A stretch of 64,000 bases of DNA, taken from Diphasiastrum complanatum. Lineage: Eukaryota > Streptophyta > Lycopodiopsida > Lycopodiales > Lycopodiaceae. Location: the NCBI GenBank assembly GCA_029204225.1, contig CM055094.1:65056293-65120292 (forward strand), in the 5' to 3' direction. Below, one piece after another: positions 25,333 through 40,536 of this stretch. Made by a program: the position numbers and the translations under genes. Positions within the stretch are counted from its first letter, which is position 1; each line of letters opens with the position of its first letter. The notes beneath the pieces were generated by a model, which had not been told where the DNA came from, ran no database searches, and saw only the letters and a program-made list of their open reading frames with translations.

Positions 25333-25970
25333 GTTAGCAGTGATGATTAGAGGTCAAAAAAGTAAGAAAAACGGTGGAGATTGGAAAAAGATGTGAAAAC
25401 GATAGAAAACTGAGAATAATGAGTGTTGGAAGACAAGGAGTGTAGTTCAGAGCGCAGATCGGTGTTCGATAATATCATATGACAGCTAGTAGGAAGTTTG
25501 GTTGCAAACGGAGAACTTGGTAATTTCAGAGTAAATTTTGGTAGAGCTTCGCTAGCAAAGGTGACAAATGACTCAAATTCAGCCCTTATATAGCGGAATT
25601 TAGAGTGCATATTAGGTGAAACTCATTTTACCTTGTTCAGTTCTACCCAAATTTTGGCAGACACCTTCTTCACAAAATTCTAAGACCTCAGGGAAGTCTG
25701 CGAGAGTTCAGAAGGTGATTTGACTACTATGCGAAGGTTCTACAAGGGTTCAGACTGTCTAGGAGGGTTCAACTCTCGCAGGAAATGATTTCTCACACAA
25801 CTTGTTCCTGTGATTGGATTTTCAAGATCAGACCATGTAGGCAGGCTAATTTCACTGCTTTGATTCCATTTAGGCACTTGCAAGGGTTGGTAAGATGATC
25901 TTGATGCTCTGCGAGGGTTCTGAAAATTCAACTTCTGGAAACTCTCGCATACACTAAAAAATGATGATTC
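25333..25970 (-). promoter_or_regulatory. 5' leader of gypsy copy 1 with TATA-like box, abutting 3' end of copy 2
   Basis: On the minus strand CTATATAAGGGC at about 25587-25598 is a plausible TATA box some 260 bp before the gag-like ATG. From about 25910 the sequence equals 19.67 kb onward, the region after pol, so the 3' region of copy 2 starts here. No complete LTR was recognised between the two copies. Confidence 0.45.
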
Positions 25971-26289
25971 CTCCATTAGGAACTCTCGCAGAAATTTTCA
26001 TGGATGCATCTAGGTCAGATCTGGTGACTGTCCAATTTTCAAGAGTTATCTCCCAGGGGATCTCAAAAAATCATGAAAATAGTTCTCATTCAAAGTGTTG
26101 TTTGACGAGATCCATCAGTCAATCTGATGATCTGCTTCATTTTTTATCCTATCAGGATTTGGAACCTCCTTGGATTCTGATGGATTTTTTCGATCTTGCC
26201 AAATTTGGCTGAATCTTGATGGATTTAGCCTGATTTGGCTTGATCTCCTTAGATCTAGTGGTGATGGTTGAGCAGATTAGCTTTTTGTA

Positions 26290-29056
26290 ATGTGCCACTC
26301 CCAATCTGGATCTGTCTCACTGTGGTGGCCAGTACTTGTGCAACCGGCTACCATTGATGGGTGCGTCGAATGGCGTCCCATCTAGCTTTTCTAAGTTCAC
26401 GGCTCCATGATTAAGAATTTCCTTGATCCTATAAGGACCTTCGCCAGTGAATTTTAACTTCCCCTTGATCGCCTTGGTTTTATACATCAGGACCAGATCT
26501 CCTGAACGAAGATCCTTCTTTTGTAATCTGCGATCATGCCAAGCTTTGCGTCTTTCCTTTTCAACTGCCAGTGCATGCACAGCTAGTAAGCGTGTTTCAC
26601 AGAGTTTATGCAGAGCTTCGTGACGTAGCTATAGAGATTTGGACTCATTAAGACATTGCGCGGTGGCAATCGTTAGTGAAGGAACTAAAAACTCTAATGA
26701 CATCACAGCATCCTGACCATATACCAATTGGAAGGGTGTTTGATCAGTGCTCCCTTTATATGTTGTCCTCAATTCTTACAGTGCAGCATGCAACTTGTGT
26801 TCCCAATCTGATCTGCTAGCTTCAACTGTTTTCGTGAGCACACCACACATGATCTTATTGGATGATTCTGCTTACCCATTACCACGAGGATAACAGGGCG
26901 TATTGGTCCTGTGGATCACAAAGAATTTCTCCAATAGGACCTTGATGGTCTCGTTGATGAAATGGCTTCCGCGATCACTAACTAGTTCCACTGGGCATCC
27001 GAAGCGCATGTGATATTTTCATAAAGGAACTTGGCAGTGGTCCTATCATCAACTACTCTTACTGCCTTGGCTTCGACCCATTTGGTGAGTTAGTCTGTGG
27101 CTACGATTATGTATCGAGCCTGGGAACTCCTTGCTGTAGGGTGAATTGGACCAATATAATCCAATCCCCATTTTTCGAACGGTGCTTGGGCTAGAACTAG
27201 GTGCAGTAGATCATAGTTCAATTTCGTTGGTCTCCTTGCCCTTTGGCACACATTGCACTTTTTCAAGTATTCCTCCGTATCTTTATGAATCGTTGGCCAC
27301 CAACATCCTGATTGCACAATCTTGCGAACAAATGCAAAATAACTTCCACCCATGCCTTCATGTGAAAGCGAAATGATCTGGGCGGTGTCATGAAGAAGAA
27401 TACACCGCCGAAGAATTCCATTTTGACCTCTTCGATACAACTGGACAGCAATCAGCTAATAAGGTCTAGCCTTCAAAATCAATTTCCGTTGTTCCGCCTT
27501 TGGTAGTGATTTGTCTGGTTGGCCACGCATTAGATATTCAACAATGTCGACAGCCCATTCTGGTACTGTGTCCACGTAAAATAAGCAGCATCTGCTAACT
27601 CATCATCAAGTTGGGTGGCAATCTCCTTTCCCTTGATTCGTGACACATGATCTGCCATGTAGTGTTGTTTTCCCTTGTGAACTACTATCCGAAAATCAAA
27701 CTCCAACAACAGAAGTAGCCATCTGGTGATTCTTCCGGAGTTGCAAGTTTTATTAACAAGATAGAGCAAGGGTTGATGGTTCGTATAAAAAGCAAAATGT
27801 GTGGCCATCAAGTAATGTCGAAATTTCTTAACCACATAGATCATTACCAATGCTTCCCACTCTGTGGTTGAATAGTTTATTTCGGTACACTGAGTTGTCG
27901 GCTTGCAAACCGAATTGAAAAATCTTTTTTGTGTTCACCTGGCTGGGTTAAGACTGCTCCAACTTCATACTTCGATGCGTCCGTATGCATGTGAAACTCA
28001 ATGGAGCAATTGGGTGGCCGTAAGATTGGTGCCAAAACCATTGCATCCTTAAGCTTTTGGAAAGCTTTTAGGGCTTTCTCATTCCAATGTGGATCCGTTG
28101 TGAGTTTGTAGATTGGTCTGGCTAACTCCGCAAAATCAAGAATGAAGATCCTATAATAGTTAGCATGACCCATGAAAATGTAGACCTCGCGGATCGTCCC
28201 CGGTGGTGGTAGATCAATAATGATCCTGATATTTGATAGATCTGTGGCGACCCCGTGTCTTGATACTATATGGCCGAGTATCAAGCCATGTGTCATCCAG
28301 AATTGACATTTTTCTGGATTTAGAGAGATCTAGTAGTCGCGGCATTTTTGTAACACCTTCTCCACATTGGATAAGTGTTCTGAATCTGGTCCATGCACAC
28401 ACAGATCGTCCAAGAAAATTTTCAGAAATAATCTTTGAATGCCGCCTGTATGGCTCGCTGGAAAGTGCTTGGGGCATTGCAAAGTCCGAATGGCATCACT
28501 TTATAGGCATAGGTTCTCCATTTCGTGGCAAATGTTGTCTTGTGCTGGTCCTGGGGGGCTATTTTCACTTGGTTGTAGCCGCTGAAGTCGTCCAAAGACT
28601 GTAGGCTTCGGTGCTAGCTACTCTATCAAGGACACTTTCTTTAAATGGTAAAAGAAAATGGTCCTTTTTGGTGACTGCATTTAGTGCCTTCATATTCACA
28701 CAGATCCGCATTTTGCCATTCTTCTTGGGTACTATAACTATTGGTGATACCCATTCTGTGTGCTCGATCTCATAAATGAAATCTGCGTCCATCAGCTTTT
28801 GCAACTCTTGCTTGATCAGTTCTGTATAGTTCAGGCTGCAGCGGTAGTAACGGCTCACCTTGGGGACTGCTCAGTCCACCAGAGGTATGGTCTGTTGGAC
28901 TACTGTTGGCAGAATGCCCTTTAGATCACTATAGCTCCAGGCAAAACAGTCTTTATATTCCATCAACAAGGATCGTAGTCTCTTGAACTGCGTGGGTGTT
29001 AACTGCTCTCCCACATGCACTATCCTTTCTTCTTCTCCTGGCTTCGCAAGATTCAT
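26290..29056 (-). pseudogene. Gypsy copy 2: RT, RNase H and integrase
   Basis: Minus strand, parallel to copy 1 at an offset of about 6.1 kb with high identity. It includes RT (28858-28565, EWVSPIVIVPKKNGKMRICV), RT end and RNase H (28296-27877, GHIVSRHGVATDLS, HTDASKYEVGAVLTQ; 27850-27530, YTNHQPLLYLVNK), the integrase zinc region (CNVCQRARRPTK) and the core start (LDYIGPIHPTARSS). The C-terminal region 26580-26317 ends SRLHKYWPPQ. Many frameshifts break it. The RT start (29056-28871) reads YKDCFAWSYSDLKGI. Confidence 0.92.
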
Positions 29057-29203
29057 TGGTTGTGTTCACACAGGTCCCTTGAAGACTTGTTCCGCTGGTG
29101 CCTGACTTTGATCAGATTCTCGTTGGGCTTGCGACATCATAATTAGCACATTGTCCAAAGTATAATTCTTGAAAGTATCAGGCATCTCGTGAATGGGAGC
29201 TTG

Positions 29204-30350
29204 TCAAGATTCATCTTTCAACATATTCATCTTGGCCCAACTGGTCATTTTTTGTTTTTCCGTCACTTGTGTAGAAGATGACGCTGTGTCTGAGTCCACC
29301 TGGAGTGACTTCAAGGAATTCAACACCTTCTTTTTGCCCTTTTTTGTCATTTTGGTGGGTTCATCCTTGTTGTCTTTCTTCGGGACTGCTGTGACATTCG
29401 TCTCATGGTTGCGAATATCAATGTCTACTATAGTTATCGCCTCTTCGGGTAGGTCACTCCATCGGATCACCTGGTTGTAGCATTGCTTCAACTGATTCTT
29501 CTTATTTACAAATGCCTTGGGTGGATCGATCCTTGAGACTTTCGCCATAGCAGACTTTTGTGGTGGTTGAGCTGGTACCTTCTTGGTTCCGTAACGATCT
29601 GGGTCCATGTGGTGTAGGACCTGTTCATCAGTCAGCTCAATTTCCTTATTATAAGTTAGACCATGTTGCCAAGGGACTAGATCATCATCCACTGGGTTCT
29701 CAATAGGCTCCGCTGACATATTCACCCCATATGTTATTAGTGTGTCCATAGTTATTAGTGCGTCCATATGTTATTAGGGTTCTCATATGCTACGTTTATC
29801 ATATTCACCCCAAATGTGATTAGTGTGTCCATAGTGTAACATTTGGGTGAAGATGTACCAAGCTTTGGATCTGATTCATATTGGCATGCCTGGCAGTCAA
29901 TAGTTGCTAATGCATCTGTCCATCTCATGACATCCATCTCTAAATGATAGTGACCTCCCTTGGCTGGCCTTGGCCGATCAATCGTATGATATGTTGTGGA
30001 TGATCCGTCATCAGCCTTGGGTGCAATAGGTTTCACCGCCCATGTGGCTGGATCAACCTTTATAGCCTGTTCTCTGTTCTCGAAGGTGAGTTTCCATGTA
30101 CCCCAGCTGTATACTACTTGAGCAGTCCTCAACCATGGTCTTCTCGGTAAGACTCAGTATGCATATGGAGATTCAGATATATCTATGACTACAAAAGTAA
30201 TCACAAACTGGATGTCTGCAATCTTGACAGGGATATCGGCAACTACACCTTTTGGTTTCACACAGGATTGATCTGCTAGCTTGATGACAAATCTTGCTGA
30301 CTTCAATCCTTGTAGACCTCATTTTTCATATAAAGTAGTGGAGATCATAT
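29204..30350 (-). pseudogene. Gypsy copy 2: protease remnant and linker
   Basis: Two frames (30132-29755 and 29767-29204) match the copy 1 linker, including TDALATIDCQACQYESDP and HHMDPDRYGTKKVPAQPP. A short partial repetition around 29700-29830 duplicates the NVAYE/NMSAE region, apparently a local slippage or rearrangement. The protease Asp region (about 30380-30300) is broken. Confidence 0.85.
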
Positions 30351-30780
30351 TGACACCCGATCCTCCATCTACCACTGCCGCCTCGTCCTCATATCTCTTG
30401 TGTCTGATTGGCAAACACAAGAGAGGACATTATTTGTTTCATCATAGCCCGCACAATATATGGGCTCAGGCGCAGCTGGCTCCTCATCCACTTTGGCCCA
30501 TTTAGCTAGAAGGCTTTTCGCTTGTGGTGCAATCCGTAGTAGTTCCTCGAGTGGTAAACTAATATGGCTTGACAGTAAAAGTGTGAGCCTTTCAGTGCGT
30601 GGTTCCTCGGGCTCCACCATGTGAAAAGGTGGTTCATGTTGATGCAACCGATCATTCTGATCAGTGCGCAGTGATGAGCCCGTTTGCGGTTCCCGTTCGA
30701 CACCGTCTGGAGGTTCCGTGGGATGGTCTCTTTCTTTCTCTTTTTCCTCTGCTTGTGCTTTCTGTACCCAGTGTGCATTT
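30351..30780 (-). pseudogene. Gypsy copy 2: gag end fragment
   Basis: The frame 30647-30369 has LLAKWAKVDEEPAAPEPIY and CAGYDETNNV, matching the region before the protease in copy 1. An overlapping frame 30778-30506 is basic. No zinc knuckle was found, so most of gag is missing. Confidence 0.65.
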
Positions 30781-31220
30781 TTTCAAGGGCTTTTTGAATT
30801 TTTTATTATTTTTCTCTAATTTTTACAATCTGCTTGGAACTAACTCTCGCAGACTTTTATACAGGTCTGGGACAATACCCTAGAGCTGTTGCTAGTCATG
30901 CAAGGGTTAATTCTCACTGATTTCGGAGATATAAAAATCTGATGAGATTTTAAGCTCTTTTTCCCTCCAAAATGTAGATTGGTGTGTTTTTTGGGTTTTT
31001 TGGCTGGTTGGTTTGGGTTTCAAGCCCTTAGAGGATGTTGAGGGCCTCCTCTACCCTGTCACACCTCCTCCGCTAGCTGTGAACAGTCCAAACACAAAAA
31101 AATACAGAAAACTAACTCTAAACACCCAAAAATCTACCTAAAACTACTCTAAAAAGCAAGAAAATAGCTAAAATGCAGCTAAACTAGTTAGTGAAAACCT
31201 ATCCTTGACAACGACGCCAC
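30781..31220 (-). other. Leader of gypsy copy 2 with primer binding site
   Basis: Non-coding leader. On the minus strand the LTR edge at 31221 is followed after one base by TGGCGTCGTTGTCAAGG (31219-31203), a variant of the TGGCGCCGTTGCC primer binding site common in plant gypsy elements. It shares the CTCGCAGACT...TCTGGGACAA block with the leader at 36.6 kb. Confidence 0.7.
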
Positions 31221-31994
31221 TGTAGGGTCAAAGATCTCGCGTTGTATAGCCCTCCCGCCTATCAACAAGGGTTAGATTACTAGATAGGTACCTAACTATG
31301 CATAAATGCTACTTTTAGTTAATTTCCTACTTTCTCCCTTAACTCTAATCACCACTAACACTATTCTCCTTTCACTCTCCTCCTCTACACTGACATTCAT
31401 CATGATTTGGGTGAAGGAAAGGGATAGAAAAGAAGAAATTGAAAAGAGAAGAGAGAAAGAGAGAGAGATAGAGAGTGAGGGTGGAGGTTAGCTCAAATGC
31501 TCTTTATGCTTGCTAATGGAAAAGCATTCACTATGGCAAACAATAAACATGGAAATAGAATGCAATGGAAAACACAATCACGAGCATTAGCAAGTAATGA
31601 ATAGCAAATGAGAATGCTTCTCTTCCAAAAATGATAGAGTTTTTTCCTTCTTATTAAGCATGGAAATAGTGTACAAATGGTGTCTTTTTATGAAATGGGG
31701 AAGGCCCTTGCCCCTCAATCCTATTGGCTACTATTTACAATGATCCTATCCATTCATCTTAGACCCAACTTGATCCAAGGGTCCACAAAAAGTACTTTAG
31801 AAATCACAAGATTCATGTGAGTCCCAGTTTGGACCCAACTCTAAAAAGTGATCTCTAAGTTCAAGAATGACATTGGGCCTCTAGTTTTATTTTAATTCCA
31901 AGGCCCAAGTCATGTTTATTTTATTTACAACTTTATTTGCATGCTCATTGGGCCATCGGCTTATACACACAGGATGCCATGCCCTCGCAACACA
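31221..31994 (-). repeat. Gypsy 5' LTR of copy 2 (774 bp)
   Basis: It begins TGTAGGGTCAAAG and ends CTCGCAACACA on the plus strand, giving the TG...CA termini of an LTR, with the primer binding site next to it. It contains a GA-rich stretch at 31430-31485. The copia gag follows immediately at 31995, so this gypsy is inserted in a copia element. Confidence 0.82.
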
Positions 31995-32013
31995 TTTTAT
32001 TAGATGATTTTAT

Positions 32014-33149
32014 TTATTTACACTTTGTTGGGAATACCCCCAACACCAGTAAGATCCTTGACACATTCCTATTTGTAGAGAGATAAATAGGAATTGTGCC
32101 AATCCCTTTGATTGCACACTCACCATCATTGGCCATGTAGATCACCCTCTTGTCATCTCCATATGCCAACAAAGAAGTGAAGTACTCTTTGTGAAAGGTC
32201 ATGTGTGAGCTTGCTCCACTATCAATCCACCAAGGATCTAGATCTCCATCATTAGCAAGCATACATGAAAACATCACAAAAGCATCATCATTTGCATCTT
32301 GAACATCCAAACCATCCTCATCAAGAGTAAGATTACCTTGCTTGTCTCCTTGATCTCTCTTCTTCTTGTAGCACTCACTTGCAAAGTGTCCTTTGATGCC
32401 ACAATAGAAGCACTTGAGCTTTGATCTATCCTTCTTTTTGCCACTTGAAGAAGCATCCACTTGATCTTGTCCTTTAGACCATTCACTTTTGGTTTTGCCC
32501 TTGAAATTGCCCTTTGAAAAGCCTATCATTGGCTTCCAACGTGACTCCAATTTAGGTTGCCATGTAGCAATGACCTGATCTTCTCTTTCAACCTGCTTCA
32601 ATGCACAAAGCACTCCTTTGAACAACAACAAATACTTTCAAAAGAAATCATCAAGATTTGAAACTATCTCACAAATACTCTCAAGCACTTATCCAAGCAA
32701 ATCAACACATAGAATCATGGAATCTTGATCAACCTATGATCTATCCTCAATCTAATGACTTTTGCCACTTCCTAAGATTGGAACACACTCAAATGAAGTC
32801 CAGAAACCTCACTATCTAGAGATCCAATTAAAATTAGAGTTTTGACAAAATCACAAAAAAAATTGACTATTTCAAATCTACATGCAAATGTTGAAAATTT
32901 GATATGCAATCTATAAGCCACCACTTAGGCTGATCCAATGATCCAAAAATCGGCCAAATACAGTGTGTGAATTCAAAATCTGGAACTGATCAAGTATATT
33001 GACCTATTTAATGTTTTGATCTACAAAAAATCCAATCTACAAAAGCAAAAAATTTGATTTTGGTGTAGAATCCTCTCTAGCATGCTCTAGACTTGATATC
33101 TTCACCAAATCATTGATAGATCTAATTTCCTCCTTCATAACCTGAAACA
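32014..33149 (-). pseudogene. Ty1-copia gag and protease, minus strand
   Basis: The frame 32631-32014 carries a gag zinc knuckle (CFYCGIKGHFASEC) and protease (WWIDSGASSHM, the DSG active site, and IKGIGTIPIYL). It is cut off at 31995 by the gypsy LTR. Between 32632 and 33149 only degraded gag and leader remain. Confidence 0.92.
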
Positions 33150-33164
33150 CAAGCTCTAATACCA
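33150..33164 (-). other. Copia primer binding site
   Basis: On the minus strand TGGTATTAGAGCTTG abuts the LTR end directly. It is the initiator-tRNA-Met type site typical of plant copia elements. Confidence 0.88.
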
Positions 33165-33814
33165 TGTGAAAGATTTTAGATCCTTAAGATCCAATCTACT
33201 TGAATGATCTTTGGTTAGAAAGAGAAATACACTACCAATCTCACCAATGTAGAAAAATCAGCATCTACACACAAAATTAGATGCAAACACCAATAGAACT
33301 TGATCAAACTTGAATGAAATGAAAAAATACTATTCTTGTCCGTACAAAACCAGAAAAACACCATATTTCACACGTGTGGATCCAAAAATAACAAATATAG
33401 ACCATTCTACACATAGAATTGCAAGCAATCACCAAGAGAGTGCACCAATGGATAGTAGAACCCAAGAGAACCATGTATAAGCATGAAATGAGATAGAGAA
33501 GAGAGAAGATTACTCTCTCCACGAGTTACATCCTTTTATAATAGGTCCAAACCCTATTTGGCCACTTGGCTTTCCCACCAAAATGCTAACCCTACTAATT
33601 TTGGGTCTAGATTCAATGTACCCAACTATTCAAATTGAATCTACTCAAACTCGCATTCTAACTTTTTCCACATTTTTAAAAAGTGTTTATTCAAATGAAA
33701 TTTAGACTAATGAACTTTGAAAAGTCAACCTCTAAGTCTAAAACAAGTTTTGGCCTCAATATGCCAAATATGAAAATATTGCAAAATGTGATGAAACTAG
33801 TTGAATCTTTCACA
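33165..33814 (-). repeat. Copia 5' LTR (650 bp)
   Basis: The ends are TGTGAAAGAT and ATCTTTCACA, a 10-bp terminal inversion, and the primer binding site touches its inner edge. It contains the palindrome CACACGTGTG at 33369. Gypsy gag-like coding continues outside at 33815, so the copia inserted into the gypsy element to its right. Confidence 0.9.
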
Positions 33815-34752
33815 GTGATGGATTCTACCATCTCTGTCTTCTGTGATGGTTTTACTTGTTTGCCTGAGGGTATCTTTGCGTACTTTGGGACTTTTTCCAG
33901 ATTGTCTTCTTCGTCACTCGTTTTATAACCCGATGGCACCAAGATTTTTCTTTTATAGTGCGTTCGAGGTGGAAGGTCCAGCACATTTGCATGTCAGTCT
34001 ACATAGGCCAAATGCCTCATGGCTATTTGTGAGTTTCTCATCGAGCAATCTCGGCATGGATGATTAACTCCGCATTGTGAGCACGAGGGATCAAATGTTG
34101 ATGGATCCCCTCAATGTGGACATTCAGCACGACGATGTTTTCCTCCGCATCCATAGCACCTCACTGAGTGTAGTATGTCATTGCCTCTAAGTTGATAGGC
34201 ATACACTGGTAACATATTCCCCTTAGGATCTTCCACAAAATAGACTGGTAGGCTATTATGGTCCTCCATTGAGTTCGGTGACATGCAAGAGGATATAACC
34301 AAAATTTCTACCTTGCCACTATTTGTTGAAGAAACTTGTGATTTAGATGGACCAATCTGACATCCATCCTTCTGGTGAGCTCCTTGCTGGCTTAATTCAG
34401 CTTCTAACCGTTGAACCGCTGGATCTTGTTGTCGAAAAACTTGTTGCTCTGTATTTTGTCCTTTTGATAAGTACGGATTCTTGATTAGACACCTGGTACT
34501 TGGATGATCTCCAAAGCAGAATGTACATTCGTCCTTTTCGAGAAACTTAATAGAGTGAGCATAAGCTTGTTGACAGCTTGAAGTGCAAGATTCTTGGACT
34601 TCCGCTGCACTTGATCTGCTTGACCCTGCTGCACTTTGTTGCCTTGCATTGGATTCCATTCTTGTTGGATCATCGCTCGTTGTCGCCCTTTGTTCCTCTG
34701 ATTTCCCATCTAGATAGGGAAAATCCTTCTTTCCGAGTAAGATTTCCATCAA
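33815..34752 (-). pseudogene. Gypsy 3 gag with two zinc knuckles
   Basis: The minus frame 34752-34111 has CTFCFGDHPSTRC and, near its end, CYGCGGKHRRAEC preceded by VYFVEDPKGNMLPVYAY, the family's gag signature (compare 1551-1886). The frame then degrades through KYAKIPSGKQVKPSQK (about 33890) and is cut by the copia LTR at 33814. Confidence 0.82.
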
Positions 34753-37006
34753 GGCAGCATCCTTACATGGTTGTGGATGCTAACTCTTCCATACCAGATC
34801 TGTCCGGCATAGTATTTTGCCATGATGATCTGTTGGAGAATCGGGGGTTCACAATCCTTCACTAGATGATAGATCTGATAGGTGTAGTCTCGGATTGTTT
34901 CATCAGGGAACTTTTTTAATTTCGATAATCCTACAAGGGCGGTCTTCGTAGTTCAACACTAGAATGTCGCAAAGTAGCTGGTTGGTGAATTGCTTCAAGG
35001 TTTGCTCAGTGACTCTGGTATTCCAATCTTTTTTTTGGGGGGGGGAGATGGAGAAGAAGAAGAAGAATAAGAAAAGAGAATCGATAAACGGTGGATCAGT
35101 ATGGATGGAAATAGAGACAAAACTGGATTTATTTAGGATAGAAGATAGAATAGAGATGGGATAGAAAAATGATGGATGGATAGTGGTTGATGTGGAGGGA
35201 ACTGATCGTCTTGATCTGAAGTTCATTCACTTGATTCAGTCCAGGGATGTTGGATCTTGATGGATAATGTGACTGCAACCTAGATTTGACAAGATCTGAT
35301 CAATTTCAGTTGGCTAATAGCGTGATTTTAGCCCTTTTGCTTGGTTTTTTGTGGTTTCTTTTTTTTTTAAAGACTTTTTCAGATCTGAGTGAATCTAATC
35401 TTCAACCTTCCTGACACTAGCTGTATCTAGACCATTTCTAGACAATGCGAGTTTTGCAAAAGTTCTTGATGGACAGAGTTGTCAGGATCTTGAAAAAACT
35501 CATTTTTTGGAAACTTTTCAGCACTTTTTTTTAGATATTTCTAGATCTGTCCATTGGATCTTCACAAACATGTTATAGTAGCCAGATCTAGATTAGATCT
35601 AACTACACAACAATCTGCGAGAGCTACTTCTCAACAGATCTCAAAAAACCATGGAAAAAGTGCATTTTTTGAGGTTTTTTTGCAAAATTTTAAGATTTTT
35701 TTGGGAAAAAATCCTCGTAGACTGGCATACACTTGTATCTGAGTCATATTCATTTGCTCACCCAGCTGCGAGAGTTACTTCTCAAGGAAACTTAAAAAAT
35801 CTTGAAAAAAGTGCATTTTTGGGGGTTTTTTTGCAAAATTTTAAGGTTTTCTGGGAATGAACTCTTGCAGACTGGTATGTACTTGTATCTGAGTCATATT
35901 CATCTGCTCACCAAGCTGCGAGAGTTATTTCCTGAGGAAACTCAAACAATCTTGAAAAAAGTGTATTCTTTTGTGGTTTTTTGCAAAATTTTAAGATTTT
36001 TTGGAAACAAACCCTCACAGACTAGTATGCACTTGTATCTGAGTCAAATTCACCTGCTCACCAAGCTGCAAGAGTTACTTCCCAAGGAAACTAAAAAAAT
36101 CTTTAAAAAAGTGCATTTTTTGTGGTTTTTTTGCAAAATTTTAAGATTTTATGGGAACAAACCCTTGCAGACTGGTATGCACTTGTATCTGAGTTAGATT
36201 CACCTCCTCACCAAGCTGCAAGAGTTATTCCCAAGAAAACCCAAAAAATCTTTAAAGAAATACATTTTTTTAAGGTTTTTGGCCAAATTTTGAGATTTTC
36301 TGGAAACTAATCTTCGCAGGCTGGTATGTACTTGTATCTGAGTCAGATACACCTTCCTACCAAGCTGCAAGAGTTATTTCCCAAAAAAACTCATAAATTT
36401 GTTGTCTGAAAAGGTTCTAGGCCACTTTTTGCTCTTGGGAACCTTCACAGGGGTATTTTTTTCTGGGATCTAACTCTCGCCGACTGCTCTGTGTCCTTGT
36501 CTCAGTGAGATGGAACTTTAGAGAGCTCTGTGAAGGTTAGTTTTGAGTTTTGATTTTTTTTTTTTTAATTTTTACAAGGGATTTTTTAATTTTTATGGGT
36601 TTCTCTTTGTTTTTTCAAAATCTATTGGGAGGTAACCTTCGCAGGATTCTATGCAGGTCTGGGACAACCAGTCATGCGAAGGTTAGTTCTTGCTGGTTGT
36701 TGAGAAATCAAAATCTGATGAGATTTTGCCTCTCTTTTTCCCTCCAAAGATAGATTTTGAGTGTTTTTTTGAACTTTTATGAGATTTTTTGGATTATTGG
36801 AAGGGATTGGGTGCTTGGAACTGATCCTCCCACCCCACAATCTCCTGCATTGGAAACAAAAAAAAATCACAAAAAAATGGCAAAAACTAATACTACTCAC
36901 ACTATTCTACCCCTAAAATCCAATTTTTTTGGTGAAAATGAAAGCGTGGAGAGAAAAAGAGGGAGAAAGAGAGAGAGAAGATGCTATGTGGTGAGATGAG
37001 AGTGTG
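34753..37006 (-). other. Gypsy 3 leader
   Basis: A long non-coding region between gag and the primer binding site, containing a T-rich stretch and the 150-bp repeat array listed separately. On the minus strand TGGTGCCTTTGCTGG (37028-37014) next to the LTR is a primer binding site variant. Confidence 0.6.
35590..36420. repeat. Tandem array of about 150 bp, near six units
   Basis: The block TGCRAGAGTTA...CTTGTATCTGAGT recurs with starts at 35616, 35767, 35917, 36067, 36217 and 36366, a period of 149-151 bp. Units differ by substitutions and small indels. The array lies in the gypsy leader. Confidence 0.93.
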
Positions 37007-37029
37007 GCGCTCTCCAGCAAAGGCACCAC

Positions 37030-37871
<842 letters not shown>

Positions 37872-38440
37872 AATGGCTTAGCCAAGAGGAAGAACCGTAC
37901 CCTAGTTGAATCAGCCAAATGTATGCTAGCGCATGCATCGTTGTCCAAGAAATTCTGGGCCAAAGCTGTCTCTACTGCAGCTTACGTCCAGAACAGATGT
38001 TCAACCAAGGCCCTCTCAAGCAAGACACCCCACGAGGTATGGATAGGCTCTAAGCCTTCTGTGAAGAACCTAAGAGTGTTCCGATGTGTTGCCTACGCCT
38101 AAATCCCAAAAGATACGAGGAAGAAATTGGACTTTCAAGGTCTCAAGACCATCCTGATTGGAGATACTTCATCTGATAATACATACAAGCTGTACGATCC
38201 TGATACCCAGCAAATCTTGTATAGCTGGGATACAGTCTTTATCGAGTATCAGTTTGTCGACATCAAAGACAAGGATATTGCTCCAGGAGAAACTTCAGCA
38301 CCTACCATTGACACGACAATTCGAGCTTCTGGTGCCCTTACAAATAAACAAAGGCAACTTGTAAATCAAATTTTAAGGCATTTGTCAGAGTGTCGCACTT
38401 TTCGCATCTTCACCAACATTCATTTCAACGAAGGCTGACA
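37872..38440 (+). pseudogene. Ty1-copia integrase C-terminal fragment
   Basis: Reads NGLAKRKNRTLVESAK, FWAKAVSTAAYVQNRCSTKA and KTPHEVWIGSKPS, then TAA at 38101, then KKLDFQGLKTILIGDTS and DTQQILYSWDTVF. These are the end of the copia integrase core and its C-terminal region. The gypsy LTR begins exactly where the integrase motif (QQNG) is cut. The tail to 38440 no longer resembles copia. Confidence 0.88.
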
Positions 38441-38569
38441 AGGCCTTCTCACGCTTATCCCATGCAGCTTTGCTAACAGAATTGACAACGACAGCAGCCA
38501 CCCACGATCTCCCACAGACAGCACATCCACTTTGTACTTTCTTCATCTGCACACCTGTAAAATTATGTA

Positions 38570-40536
<1,967 letters not shown>

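Noticed and set aside
35590-36420. CRISPR-like array
   Set aside because: Whole 150-bp units are repeated without short conserved repeats and unique spacers, and the setting is eukaryotic.
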